Positions 44,590 through 54,315 of a stretch of 64,000 nucleotides of DNA are shown piece by piece (the stretch's first letter is position 1; every line of letters starts with the position of its first letter). The notes under the pieces were generated by a model, which saw only the letters and a list, made by a program, of their open reading frames with translations, was not told the DNA's origin and searched no databases. A program made the translations under genes and the position numbers. The stretch covers positions 744,001 to 808,000 of the forward strand of contig JADKAA010000029.1 of the NCBI GenBank assembly GCA_016715465.1, written 5' to 3'. The stretch is from Saprospiraceae bacterium. Its GTDB lineage: Bacteria; Bacteroidota; Bacteroidia; Chitinophagales; Saprospiraceae.

Positions 44590-45168
44590 ATGAAGAATTT
44601 ATTAATACTTATTTTTTTTCCATTGTGCGTTAATGCACAAATACAAGTAAAAGAAAGTATTGTTTCATTTCAGAAAAAATATAACCCCTTATTCAGTAAG
44701 GAATCCGGTTTAGTTACAATGGACTTTTATAAAGAATATACATTTGGTTTGATAGACACTTCCTTCAAGTTTAAGATTTCAATTATGAATAGGCAAATTG
44801 AAGAGTCAGGTGGAAGTACTGGTGTAGCTCTAGGGACTGGAGGCAACTTTGCATTTGGCCTATCAAATAGCTATACCATAAACAAAGAAAACCGGAGTTT
44901 AGAACTGAATAAGGAGGAATTTATGGATTTTTACAGCAGTATCAATAAAATTTTTGTCATATCTGGTGTGCCTCAAAATAAAGGAAAAATGATGTTCACC
45001 TATGAGGAAAGTGGATTGATTTTTGGAGCACAATTTGATGATTCAAAGACTGAACAAAATTCATATTATTTAGCTATTGAAGGAGCAATTTATCCGTTAC
45101 CAAAATTAGATTTTATTGAAATTGTAACCAAAATTAGAGCAATAAATGCATTTTGGACTAAGGCATGA
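44590..45168 (+). CDS. Small secreted protein of unknown function
   Basis: 192 residues with a signal peptide (LLILIFFPLCVNAQ). The mature part is a mixed alpha/beta chain with a Gly-rich segment (GVALGTGGNFAFGLSNSYT) and no cysteine cluster or catalytic motif. The gene is AT-rich compared with its neighbours, like the pair at 1.3-3.6 kb. The convergent neighbour ends 42 bases downstream. Not recognised. Confidence 0.65.
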   Translation: MKNLLILIFFPLCVNAQIQVKESIVSFQKKYNPLFSKESGLVTMDFYKEYTFGLIDTSFKFKISIMNRQIEESGGSTGVALGTGGNFAFGLSNSYTINKENRSLELNKEEFMDFYSSINKIFVISGVPQNKGKMMFTYEESGLIFGAQFDDSKTEQNSYYLAIEGAIYPLPKLDFIEIVTKIRAINAFWTKA

Positions 45169-45209
45169 AATCGAATATATAATTGCACTTATTCTATTTA
45201 ATTTCTACT

Positions 45210-47549
45210 TCAATCAAAGACCTGTAAACTTCCTGTATAAAGAATGACCTCATCGTCCAGAAACCTTACGCGGGCAATCCAGACGTAAACGCCGGAATTT
45301 ACCTTACGGCCGTTGAATGATCCGTCCCAGGAAAGATCAACTACCCCATTGGGCAACGGACCTGCGTCATACACCTTGTTGCCCCACCGGTCATACACTG
45401 CATATTGCTCAACGGACATAACATCCTTGCCACCGTGATATCTTATTTTTCCATTTGACCCTTCACCCGGATGGAAGGCATTGGCCACCACAAAATTTCG
45501 CTTTTTGATTACGGAAACATCCAGGTGTACGGTCCTTGTGCAACCGTCCTCAGAGGTAACCGATACGAGGTAAGTCATGTCATTTACCGGTTTCACCGAG
45601 GTGGAAAGGCAAGCGGCACAGGCCACACCTGTCAGGGGAAACCAAACCACTTCCACCTCAGACAGGGAAGAAAGGATGGTGACCATAAGGCTATCCCCGA
45701 GCTCGACACCCCACATGGAATCTACCGAAAGTAAGGGTATACGGGCGGCAACAATGGTATCAACGATTCTGTGAAGACAACCATTGGCATCCATTACTTC
45801 TGTGACATAGCTGCCTTCAGAGAGCATACTCACCGGAAATTCCGTTAGCTTATTTCCCTCAAAAAAAACTTCGTATGGTTTCACTCCTCCCTCAACCATT
45901 CCAAGGTCAATATAGCCCGTATTTGGTCCCTTGCAGTCCGGTGCATAGGCAATGGTGGTAACTGTAAGTTTAGGGGGCTGCACCAACGAAGTCGTCGATT
46001 CTGCGGTACATCCCAGCACATCTGTGACCGTGAGTTTGTAATCACCTGCCCTGAGGTTTTGTATGCCGGCGTTGGTCACCCCATTAGACCATTGATATTT
46101 GAATCCCCCGTTGCCCCCAGATGCAACCAAATCAATGACTGCCAAGCTGTCTCCAAAACAAGGAAAGGCAAAGCCGGAAAAGGTTGGATAATCTACAGCT
46201 AAACTGATGGCAGGGGGTTGTGCTACAAATACATCCAGGATGGTTTGGTTGCCAAAGCCGTCGGCAATTTCTATGTGATAATGACCTTCATCCAAACCTT
46301 CGATTGTCACTTCCATATTTTCCGCATCAATGCTGCCGTTGCCAAATACGCCTTCATTCTCCAGCTTATTCCATGTATAAGTAAACGGTGGAGTGCCATT
46401 GGTAACCTTAAATAAAACCCTGCCATTATTGGCTTTATTGCATTGAACTGCCACAGACCTTATGAAGCCGGCCATATTGCATTTGATTACTTCCAGCGTG
46501 AGGTTTACGCGGGTTTTACAACCCTCCTGATCCTCCACAAAGGCTGTGTGCTGTCCTGCAGTTGAAAAAGCATAGCTGCCCAAATGCAAGGTATCGCCTT
46601 CACATATCCTGGCCTGCTGGCTTGTAACCACTTCGTCTTTAATCTTAAGGTCGAGGTGCACAATGCTATCGCAGGCATTGGCCGATTGAAATGTTATGTC
46701 ATGAATTCCGGCATCGCAGAATGTCAGACCACTAAAGGTAAAACATTCCCCAAAACAAATTTCTTTGGAAAGCGTAGTTTCTTTTGTGGGCTGAACCTCT
46801 ATGGTATCACACTGAGTCGGTGCAGCATCACAAACATTATAGGCATCGAGACACACTTCGTATTTGCCAGGCTTTTCAAAAGTGTGTTTTATGGTTTTTC
46901 CATTGCCTGCCAAAACACCATCTATAGTCCAGGTATAAATGGTAGCCCCTACCAGGCCGGGTGTTGAGAGGCTCACATCTTTGCTTTGACAAATCAGTGA
47001 TGGCAGGTCAATTTCAGCAGGAGTCATCAATGGAGCCACTGCGGTTGTGCCTTCAAGTACATTTATGGTGTAACTGCACACATCATTGGCGCTGCCGTCC
47101 ATGACAAAAAAGTAATATTGACCAATGACCAGTGGTACATTGTTTTTAAAAATTCTGCTGGTGTTGGGCGGAATATCGGTATCACAATCGGTGACCAGTT
47201 TGTAATTCTGACAACTTATGGCCTCATAAATACCGACCTCCAGGCCGTTATTGCTCCTGCACTTGAAAACCTTGAGTTCGATGGTAAGATTGGTACTGCC
47301 GGCAATGAAGGCGATCCATTGCATGTGGTGCACCTGGGTGGTGCAGAAGCCCGGAGGTGCCTGTCCCTGAATGGTACTGTTGTTGATGCCGGTAAAACCA
47401 TTGATGTCACATATGATGCAGGCTTCAGCGCAGGTAGGTGTCATGGCAGGCACGGTGCCACAAGGCTGCGGTTGTGCACTCAATGCAAGAGCAGCAGCTG
47501 CCCAGGTCAGGGCAATAATAAAGCATCGATGAAAAAAATGGTTTACCAT
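45210..47549 (-). CDS. Secreted PKD/SprB-repeat protein with type IX (type B) sorting domain
   Basis: 779 residues. The signal peptide ends near ALALSAQPQ. A Cys-rich N-terminal domain (30-180) resembles those of other Bacteroidota surface proteins. A PKD-like domain lies at about 185-254 (YTWTIDGVLAGNG then HTFEKPGKYEVCL). Next come SprB-like repeats (TPPFTYTWNK; FKYQWSNGVTNAGIQNLRAGDY). The last ~93 residues are a type B (CHU_C-like) sorting domain: NAFHPGEGSNGK, then VYDRWGNKVYDAG, WDGSFNGRKVNSGVYVW. It is expected to be exported by the type IX system to the cell surface. It is transcribed alone, convergent with the small secreted protein. Confidence 0.85.
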   Translation of the reverse strand: MVNHFFHRCFIIALTWAAAALALSAQPQPCGTVPAMTPTCAEACIICDINGFTGINNSTIQGQAPPGFCTTQVHHMQWIAFIAGSTNLTIELKVFKCRSNNGLEVGIYEAISCQNYKLVTDCDTDIPPNTSRIFKNNVPLVIGQYYFFVMDGSANDVCSYTINVLEGTTAVAPLMTPAEIDLPSLICQSKDVSLSTPGLVGATIYTWTIDGVLAGNGKTIKHTFEKPGKYEVCLDAYNVCDAAPTQCDTIEVQPTKETTLSKEICFGECFTFSGLTFCDAGIHDITFQSANACDSIVHLDLKIKDEVVTSQQARICEGDTLHLGSYAFSTAGQHTAFVEDQEGCKTRVNLTLEVIKCNMAGFIRSVAVQCNKANNGRVLFKVTNGTPPFTYTWNKLENEGVFGNGSIDAENMEVTIEGLDEGHYHIEIADGFGNQTILDVFVAQPPAISLAVDYPTFSGFAFPCFGDSLAVIDLVASGGNGGFKYQWSNGVTNAGIQNLRAGDYKLTVTDVLGCTAESTTSLVQPPKLTVTTIAYAPDCKGPNTGYIDLGMVEGGVKPYEVFFEGNKLTEFPVSMLSEGSYVTEVMDANGCLHRIVDTIVAARIPLLSVDSMWGVELGDSLMVTILSSLSEVEVVWFPLTGVACAACLSTSVKPVNDMTYLVSVTSEDGCTRTVHLDVSVIKKRNFVVANAFHPGEGSNGKIRYHGGKDVMSVEQYAVYDRWGNKVYDAGPLPNGVVDLSWDGSFNGRKVNSGVYVWIARVRFLDDEVILYTGSLQVFD

Positions 47550-47874
47550 ACATTAAATGTTCCCCATGTCCCCATATTGCGAATATGGCCGAATTTGCGG
47601 GTTAGGTTTGGAGTTTTTGCATTCAAGCCATCATAAAGATAACACAACGCGGCTTTTGTACCGGATAAGCTGCATTTTTTTTAGCGGCAACCTGATTTTT
47701 AATTAAAACTAACAGATCACCTGACAACTGGTTCCGGATTTTATGGCAATTGTCTGCCCTGTTACCAATTTAGTTGATGGCTTCATGCTTAGCTGTAAGC
47801 CATCCTTTTTTAAGCCGGAAGGCAACGTTTTTGGGCAAAAGTAATTATGTTCAGAAACCGTGACAAATGGGCCA

Positions 47875-47906
47875 TTTGACATTCAGGGTTGGATTGCTTA
47901 ATTTTG
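47875..47906 (+). promoter_or_regulatory. Promoter of the amidohydrolase gene
   Basis: TTTG (47875-47878), 20-base spacer, TAATTTTG (47899-47906): a good match to the Bacteroidota consensus. Transcription would start about 12 bases before the start codon at 47925. The remaining 375-base divergent gap (47550-47924) shows no other clear element. Confidence 0.75.
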
Positions 47907-47924
47907 TGAAACAGCAGCTCGTTC

Positions 47925-49106
47925 ATGTCAATCATTAAATTTCATGCACCCCTGGTTTTTACAACCGATGGAAAATTTACAGAAAATACCGTCGTCATAG
48001 CAAACGAAGTGGGCACCATCCTGTCTGTGGAAACCCTTGCAGACCATGATCCGGCATCATTAAAATTAATTTCAGGAGCCATCGTTCCCGGCTTCATCAA
48101 TACGCATTGCCACCTGGAATTGTCGCACATGAAAGGCCTGGTTCCTTCGGGAACCACCTTGTTGCCTTTTCTGAAAAGTGTGGTGCAATTCCGCAATTTT
48201 CCGGATGAAGAAATCGAAGTCGCCATCAGAACCGCTGATGCTGACATGTATGCAGAAGGCATCGCAGCAGTCGGGGACATATCCAACAAAACGGATACCG
48301 CGGCTTGTAAGGCAGAAAGTAAGATACGATACTACACTTTCGTAGAAATGTTTGACTTCCTCAACCCAGCCAATACAGCAGCTACCATTGCGCAATACAG
48401 AGAAGTTTTCCTCGCCCATTCCTCAGCGCCAAAAGATAAAAAATCATTTGTACCCCACGCTCCATATACTGTATCCGCAGGCTTGTTTGAATTTATCAGA
48501 GGTCACAATGAAGCAGGAAGTACGGTAAGCATCCACAACCAGGAGACACCGGTTGAAAATGAATTTTTTCTCCATGGCACTGGAGGTTTTTTCGATTTTT
48601 ACCGCGATTTTGGCATTGACCTTAGTACTTTCAGGAAAACCGGAAAAACGGCCATTCATAATGCTCTGGAAAATATGGACCCCCGGCAAAAAACCCTTTT
48701 TGTACACAACACCACCAGCAGCAGGGCCGACGTTGAGGCTGCCATGGCCTGGAGTGATGCCATTTACTGGGCAAGTTGCGCCAACGCAAATTTATATATT
48801 GAAAATGCGCTGCCGGATTACCGGGTATTCATGGACCAGAAAATGACCATTGGCACGGACTCGCTTACTTCCAACTGGCAGCTTTCGGTGTGGGAAGAGA
48901 TCCTCACCATCCATAAGTATAATTCCTGGATCCCTTTGGAAACCCTGTTCACCTGGGCGACCCTCAATGGAGCTGAAGCCCTTGGATTTGATGATGATCT
49001 GGGTAGCATTACTTCCGGGAAAAAACCCGGCCTTGTTTCGTGTCCAATTGCTAAAATGAACGATAATTTTTACATCATCCCGGGAAATGTCCTCCGTCTT
49101 CTTTAA
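47925..49106 (+). CDS. Metal-dependent amidohydrolase (deaminase-like)
   Basis: 393 residues, TIM-barrel amidohydrolase of the chlorohydrolase/deaminase type. The metal-binding NTHCHLELSH (His61, His63) follows the small beta-domain. HAPYTVS, the H-x-x-E segment SIHNQETPVENE and TIGTDSLTSN complete the active site. Substrates in this family include guanine, S-adenosylhomocysteine and aminofutalosine. An aminodeoxyfutalosine deaminase role in menaquinone synthesis is possible, but no mqn neighbour supports it here. It has its own promoter. Confidence 0.82.
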   Translation: MSIIKFHAPLVFTTDGKFTENTVVIANEVGTILSVETLADHDPASLKLISGAIVPGFINTHCHLELSHMKGLVPSGTTLLPFLKSVVQFRNFPDEEIEVAIRTADADMYAEGIAAVGDISNKTDTAACKAESKIRYYTFVEMFDFLNPANTAATIAQYREVFLAHSSAPKDKKSFVPHAPYTVSAGLFEFIRGHNEAGSTVSIHNQETPVENEFFLHGTGGFFDFYRDFGIDLSTFRKTGKTAIHNALENMDPRQKTLFVHNTTSSRADVEAAMAWSDAIYWASCANANLYIENALPDYRVFMDQKMTIGTDSLTSNWQLSVWEEILTIHKYNSWIPLETLFTWATLNGAEALGFDDDLGSITSGKKPGLVSCPIAKMNDNFYIIPGNVLRLL

Positions 49107-49122
49107 TAAGGTCAATTTTCAT

Positions 49123-49130
49123 TAAGTTTG
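49123..49130 (+). promoter_or_regulatory. Likely -7 element of the S46 peptidase gene
   Basis: TAAGTTTG, followed by GCGG, matches the TAnnTTTG consensus and lies 24 bases before the start codon. No clear TTG is seen at the -33 position. Confidence 0.5.
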
Positions 49131-49153
49131 CGGCTTAATAAAAAAGATTTACC

Positions 49154-51232
49154 ATGAGATTTAAGCCCGTAATTGTCCTGCTATTCGTAATGGCAGGACT
49201 GCAATTGTTTGCTCAGAAGACCAACACTCCAAATCCGTTTGATTATGGCAAGATGTGGACTTTTGAAAATCCGCCCAAAGAGTGGTTTGCCAAAGCGTAT
49301 AACTTTAAACCCGAAGATAAGTGGTTTGACGATGTAAGGAAGTCCTCCTTAAGATTTGCCACCTGGTGCAGCGCGTCGTTTATTTCACCGGACGGACTGA
49401 TTATGACCAATCACCACTGCTCCAGAGATGTGGTGCCTGACTTACAAAAGGAGGGTGAGAATTTTGACAAGACCGGTTTTTATGCCGCTACACTGGCTGA
49501 AGAGCGGAAAGCCGAAGGACTTTTCGTAGAACAGCTCATCCAGGTTGCCGATGTCACCGGCGAGGTCAAATCTGCCCTGGCTGATACGGATAAGACCATA
49601 GAAGCAGAACTGACGCAAAAAGCACTGAAGGATATTCAGGAAAAATATTCCAAAAAAGCAGGTTGGGAAGGCCTGAGACTGCAAACCGTAACCTACTACA
49701 GTGGAGGTAAATTTTCACTGTATGGTTACAAGCGGTTCAGCGACATCAGACTGGTTTGGATTCCTGAACTTGACCTTGGTTTCTTTGGAGGAGATCCGGA
49801 TAACTTTACCTATCCAAGGTATAACCTGGACTGTACCTTCTGGAGGGCGTATGATGAAAATGGCATGCCCCTGAATAGCAGCGAGCATTACTTCAAATTT
49901 AACCGTGACGGAGCAAAAGAAGGCGATGCCGTCTTCGTGGTAGGCAATCCGGGAAATACTGAAAGATACCGCACAGTAGCCCAACTTGAATACGACAGGG
50001 ATTACCGGTACCCCATGTTGTACAAATTCCTGAAAAACCGCAACGACCTGATGGTGAAGGAATACAACCAGATCAAAAATGACGCGTCAAAGGAAAGAGA
50101 AGCACAGGAACTACTTAATGAAATAGCAGGTGTGGCTAATTCCATGAAGGCATTTGGAGGCATCCTGGGCGGGCTCAGGGATACTTCCCTATTTGGCAGA
50201 AAGGTAGCCATGGAAAATTACATCCGGTCCAAGTCTCCCGGCGTAACGTCATGGGATGAATTGAAGAATGCCTATACTCCGTTGCTGAAGCATGCCTGGG
50301 CTTCGACACACCTTTCTCCAAATGGCTACAGGGGTAAAATACTTATGTTGATGCACCAGCTTTACCAATATGAAACGATGGTGAAAAACAATGCCGGGGC
50401 AGAAGACAAATCAAAATTGCTGGCTTCCATTATGGCGTTGGTTCCTGCCATCGACAACGAGAAAGAAAAGACCTTGTTTGAAACCTTTCTCACAGAAGCA
50501 AGGCAGGACATTTATCCCGGAGACCAGACACTCGCTAAGGTACTGAATGGAAAATCACCAGCTGAGTACACGGAGAAACTCATGAAAAAAACCAGATTTA
50601 AAGACACTGAAAAAGCTGAAAAATGTCTTACCAAAGATGACAATATATTGAAAGATGACGACATGATGCTGGAGGCGGCCCGTATCTTTGTGCCCCGGTT
50701 CCAGGAAGCGGGCGCAGCATTTGGGGCATCCGGAAAAGCCCGAAAAGCAATGGAAGCCAATATTGCAAATCAGGCATTTAAAGTTTTTGGTACCTCATTG
50801 CCGCCGGATGCTACTTTCACACTGAGGATTTCCGATGGCACGATGAAAGCATACGACTATAATGGTACAACGGCTCCTGTAAATACAACGTTTTTCGGGT
50901 TATACGACAGATACTATTCTTTCAATAAGACCTTCCCCTGGTCATTACCTGCCAGGTGGCAAAATCCACCTATGGACCTTTTAAAGGCACCTATGAACTG
51001 TGTATCAACAAATGACATCATTGGCGGTAATTCCGGCAGCCCACTGATAAACAGCAAAAAAGAAATAGTAGGATTGATCTTTGATGGCAACATCGAATCA
51101 CTGCCCGGAAATTTCATTTTTGATGAGGCACTTAATCGCACAGTATCCGTGCACGCTTCGGGTATTTATGCCGCATTAAAATATATGTTTAAAGCCGACA
51201 GGATCATTAAGGAACTGGATGGCATGAAATAA
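49154..51232 (+). CDS. S46 family serine peptidase (dipeptidyl-peptidase 7/11-like)
   Basis: 692 residues with a signal peptide (VIVLLFVMAGLQLFAQ). The chymotrypsin-like S46 peptidases remove dipeptides from the N-terminus of peptides in the periplasm. The catalytic His lies in LIMTNHHCSRD (residues 87/88), and the Ser nucleophile in GGNSGSPLIN (Ser627). The GLIFDGNIESLPGNFIFDE block near the C-terminus is typical. I cannot decide between DPP7-type (hydrophobic) and DPP11-type (acidic) specificity without an alignment at the P1-pocket residue. A bidirectional terminator follows immediately. Confidence 0.93.
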   Translation: MRFKPVIVLLFVMAGLQLFAQKTNTPNPFDYGKMWTFENPPKEWFAKAYNFKPEDKWFDDVRKSSLRFATWCSASFISPDGLIMTNHHCSRDVVPDLQKEGENFDKTGFYAATLAEERKAEGLFVEQLIQVADVTGEVKSALADTDKTIEAELTQKALKDIQEKYSKKAGWEGLRLQTVTYYSGGKFSLYGYKRFSDIRLVWIPELDLGFFGGDPDNFTYPRYNLDCTFWRAYDENGMPLNSSEHYFKFNRDGAKEGDAVFVVGNPGNTERYRTVAQLEYDRDYRYPMLYKFLKNRNDLMVKEYNQIKNDASKEREAQELLNEIAGVANSMKAFGGILGGLRDTSLFGRKVAMENYIRSKSPGVTSWDELKNAYTPLLKHAWASTHLSPNGYRGKILMLMHQLYQYETMVKNNAGAEDKSKLLASIMALVPAIDNEKEKTLFETFLTEARQDIYPGDQTLAKVLNGKSPAEYTEKLMKKTRFKDTEKAEKCLTKDDNILKDDDMMLEAARIFVPRFQEAGAAFGASGKARKAMEANIANQAFKVFGTSLPPDATFTLRISDGTMKAYDYNGTTAPVNTTFFGLYDRYYSFNKTFPWSLPARWQNPPMDLLKAPMNCVSTNDIIGGNSGSPLINSKKEIVGLIFDGNIESLPGNFIFDEALNRTVSVHASGIYAALKYMFKADRIIKELDGMK

Positions 51233-51246
51233 ATAAAATTCGAAAG

Positions 51247-51279
51247 AAAACAGGCAAGTCAAATTGGCTTGCCTGTTTT
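51247..51279 (+). terminator. Rho-independent terminator after the S46 peptidase
   Basis: A 15-bp stem with one G-T pair (51247-51261 with 51265-51279) has a 3-base loop and ends in TTTT, with A-runs on the other side, so it can act in both directions. It lies 14 bases after the stop codon and just before rluE. Confidence 0.9.
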
Positions 51280-51290
51280 CATTTTATACC

Positions 51291-51842
51291 ATGACCTACA
51301 TATACTATAAACCATTCCAGGTGTTGAGCCAGTTTACGCGTGAAGCAGAAAATCAACGCTGTCTTGCCGACTTTATAAAAGTCCCTGCAAATGTTTACCC
51401 CGTAGGCAGGCTCGACTACGATTCGGAAGGACTGCTGTTGCTGACCGATGATAAAAAATTAAATCATGAATATCTCAATCCGGATAATCACATTTCCAAG
51501 CTCTATTATGTACAGGTGGAAGGTATCATTACCCCGGAAGCGCTGAAAAGATTAGGCAGCGGGGTGGACATTAAACTGCCGAATAAATCGCTTTACACTA
51601 CCCTGCCTTGCACAGCGAAAAAAATAAATACCCCGGCTATACCTCAGAGAATTCCGCCCATTCGGTTTAGGGCAAACATTCCCGACTCGTGGCTTAGCAT
51701 TGAGATCAATGAAGGAAAAAACAGGCAAATCCGTAAAATGTGTGCTGCAGTGGGTTTTCCGGTATTGCGTTTGGTACGGTATGGCTTCGGACCATATACG
51801 ATCAAGGGTATGAAAAGTGGTGATTTGGTTAAAATAAATTAA
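51291..51842 (+). CDS. rluE: Ribosomal large-subunit pseudouridine synthase (RluE/RsuA family)
   Basis: 183 residues from the ATG at 51291; the longer frame from 51264 would start inside the terminator hairpin. It converts a uridine in 23S rRNA to pseudouridine. The catalytic motif PVGRLDYDSEGLLLLTDD carries the Asp in RLD. The motif II region (KLYYVQVEG) and the C-terminal GKNRQIRKMCAAVGFPVLRL are intact. It lacks an N-terminal S4 domain, as in RluE. Its stop overlaps that of the convergent ABC-F gene. Confidence 0.85.
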   Translation: MTYIYYKPFQVLSQFTREAENQRCLADFIKVPANVYPVGRLDYDSEGLLLLTDDKKLNHEYLNPDNHISKLYYVQVEGIITPEALKRLGSGVDIKLPNKSLYTTLPCTAKKINTPAIPQRIPPIRFRANIPDSWLSIEINEGKNRQIRKMCAAVGFPVLRLVRYGFGPYTIKGMKSGDLVKIN

Positions 51843-53739
51843 CCTGAAATTTCAGCTACCAGGATCTCCCACTCCTCCATGAGGGCGTTGAGTTTTTGTT
51901 GCCTTTGTTTGAGGTCACGGCTCACTTTTTCAGCTTCCGCTGCGGAATTATATAACGCCGGGTCGTTCAACTTCTGACTGAGTCCATCGATTTCACCTTC
52001 CAGTTTTTCAATATCCCGCTCCACATACTGCATCCTTCTTTTGGCTTTCCTGACCTCATCGTGATCGACTTTGGGCTCCGCAGTCACTGCTTCTGCCTTT
52101 CCTTTTCGGGTGTCGATTTCCCGGATGTCATCCATTTTCTTTTTGTCCAGGAAATAGTTGATGTCACCCAGGTATTCAATGGTATGGTGGTTGGCAAACT
52201 CGTACACTTTACTGCACAGTCCCTGAAGAAATTCCCTGTCATGACTCACCACGATAAGGGTGCCTTCGTAGTCGAGTAAGGCCTTTTTAAGTACTTCCTT
52301 GGACTGGATGTCCAGGTGGTTGGTAGGTTCGTCCATGATGATGAGGTTGGAAGGTCTGAGGATCATGGAGGCCATAGCCAGCCTTGCCCTTTCGCCACCT
52401 GAAAGTACCGATACTTTTTCTCGACGTCATCGCCGCTGAATAAAAAACTGCCAAGGATGTTGCGAATGTTGGTGCGTTGCTCAGCAGGTGCATTGTCATC
52501 CATCACCTCCAGCACAGTTTTGCGCAAGTCAATGAGTTCTGCCTGGTTTTGGGCATAGTAGCCGAGTTCAACATTGGCACCAAAGTGGATTACTCCTGAA
52601 TCGGCTGCCAGCTGGCCTGTGATCATCTTGGCCATGGTGGTTTTGCCCATGCCATTCTGGCCGACAAAGGCAATTTTTTCACCCTTTTCTACCGTAAACT
52701 CAACGTCTTTCAATACCACTTTGGTACCAAAACTTTTAGATACTTTTTTTACTTCAAGCACAATCCGACCGGTGCGTTGCCCTGAAGGAAACTTCAGTTT
52801 AAATGCCTTGTTATCCGTTTCGGGGATTTCGATGCGTTCAATTTTTTCAAGTTGCTTTTGCATGGACTGTGCCATGCTGGTCTTTGTGGCTTTTGCCATA
52901 AACCGGCTGATGGTGCGCTCTTTTTCCGCAATCATTTTTTGTTGATTGACGTAGGCGGAGGCAAGGACCTCGCGTTGGAGTTGCTTCTCGGTTACGTACT
53001 TATCATAATTGCCGGCAAACTGATTAAGCCGTCCAAATTCGAGTTCAAAAATGCGGTTACACACATTGTTTAAAAATTGTTTGTCGTGCGAGATCACCAT
53101 GACGATGCCGGGATATGACTGCAGATACTCTTCCAGCCAGATGATGGATTCAATGTCGAGGTGGTTGGTAGGCTCATCCAACAGCAGCAGGTCGGGTTGG
53201 GTCAACAACAACTTGGCTAGTTCTATACGCATTTGCCATCCCCCACTGAATTGCGAAACCTTCTTCACAAAATCTTCCTCTTTAAAACCCAGTCCCTTGA
53301 GGATACGCTCACACTGCGCATCAATTTTGCCGGGTGAAAGCATGTCCAACCTGGAATTGAGGTCAGTGAGCTCTTCCACCAGTTCCATATATTCGGCAGA
53401 TTCAAAGTCCGTCCGTTCCTCCAGTTCTTTGGTTACTTCAATGATTTCTGTTTCTATGTGACCCACCTCGGCAAAGCAGGTCTTGGTCTCTTCCATGACA
53501 TTGCGGTTGCCATCAAAATGAAGGTCTTGTTTGAGGAAACCCAGACTAAAGTGTTTGGGATATTCAACGGTACCTGTATCTGCACCTTGTTGATTGGAAA
53601 TAATACGAAACAGCGTAGACTTACCAGCTCCATTTTTTCCTACCAGCCCGGTGCGGTCTTTTCTGGACAGCATAAAGCTGACTTCACTGAGGAGGGTACG
53701 GTCGCCATAAGAAAGGCCGACACTGTTGAGTTGGATCAT
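51839..53739 (-). pseudogene. ABC-F family ATPase, interrupted by a one-base frameshift (probable sequencing error)
   Basis: Two ORFs (53739-52363 and 52375-51839) make one ABC-F protein of ~633 residues, the normal length. The plus strand has five T residues at 52415-52419. Six would give E-K-K-V-S-V-L-S-G-G-E-R-A-R-L-A-M, the second ABC signature motif, and continue into ASMILRPSNLIIMDEPTNHL. The first ABC domain has Walker A GKNGAGKST and signature FSGGWQMR. The second has GQNGMGKTT and the split signature. A coiled-coil C-terminal arm (about the last 90 residues) resembles Uup or YdiF. ABC-F proteins act on ribosomes, but the subfamily role is uncertain. It is the last gene of a fabD-yqgE-ABC-F unit. 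Confidence 0.9.
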
Positions 53740-53746
53740 GGGGATG

Positions 53747-54315
53747 TCAATTTAAAGAAACGGAATCCGACATATCCGCCAATACGGAAAAGTGGTCCCC
53801 TTTGTGGTGAAGGCATTTTTGCCATAAGCCCAGGCTGTCTGCCATAAAGGGATAGTTGATGTCAATGTCGTCCATCACCCAGGAATGAATGTCCATCTCT
53901 TCTTCAAGCTGTCCGGCAGACCACCCTGAATATCCTATATAAAACCGGATATCCATGGGCTTTATTACTTCATTCTGAATGAGAAATTTAAGTTTATTAA
54001 AATCACCGCCCCAATAAAGTCCTTTGATGATTTCCTTGCTGCCTTCCACCAGATCCCCACCCGGTGGATGTAATGGATGGTATCATTTGCCACGGGACCT
54101 CCATAATGGATCACAGAATCAAAATCCGGAAATTCATTCATTACTTCATCCATGCGCAGGTTGGTTGGCCGGTTGAGGATAAAGCCGACAGATCCCTCTT
54201 CTTTACTGTAGTCACAAAGGGCGAGAACCGCCTTTTTAAAATGCGGGTCGGTCATAAAAGGCTCGGCGATCAGCACTTTACCTACTTTGAGTTCAAATCT
54301 GGACATCTGGGTCAC
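53747..54315 (-). pseudogene. YqgE/AlgH family protein (DUF179), interrupted by a one-base frameshift
   Basis: Two ORFs (54315-53965 and 54049-53747) are halves of one ~189-residue YqgE/AlgH protein. The plus strand has four C residues at 54055-54058. Five would restore H-R-V-G-D-L-V-E-G-S-K-E-I, joining IHYGGPVANDTIHYIH to IKGLYWGGDFNKLKFLI. The family start GKVLIAEPFMTDPHFKKAVL and the GYSGWSAGQLEEE motif are intact. The start is GTG 54315, overlapping the fabD stop, or ATG 54306. Its function is poorly understood. It lies between fabD and the ABC-F gene. Confidence 0.88.

Noticed and set aside
51264..51290. Earlier start for rluE
   Set aside because: It would lie within the terminator hairpin, and the conserved protein begins at the ATG at 51291.
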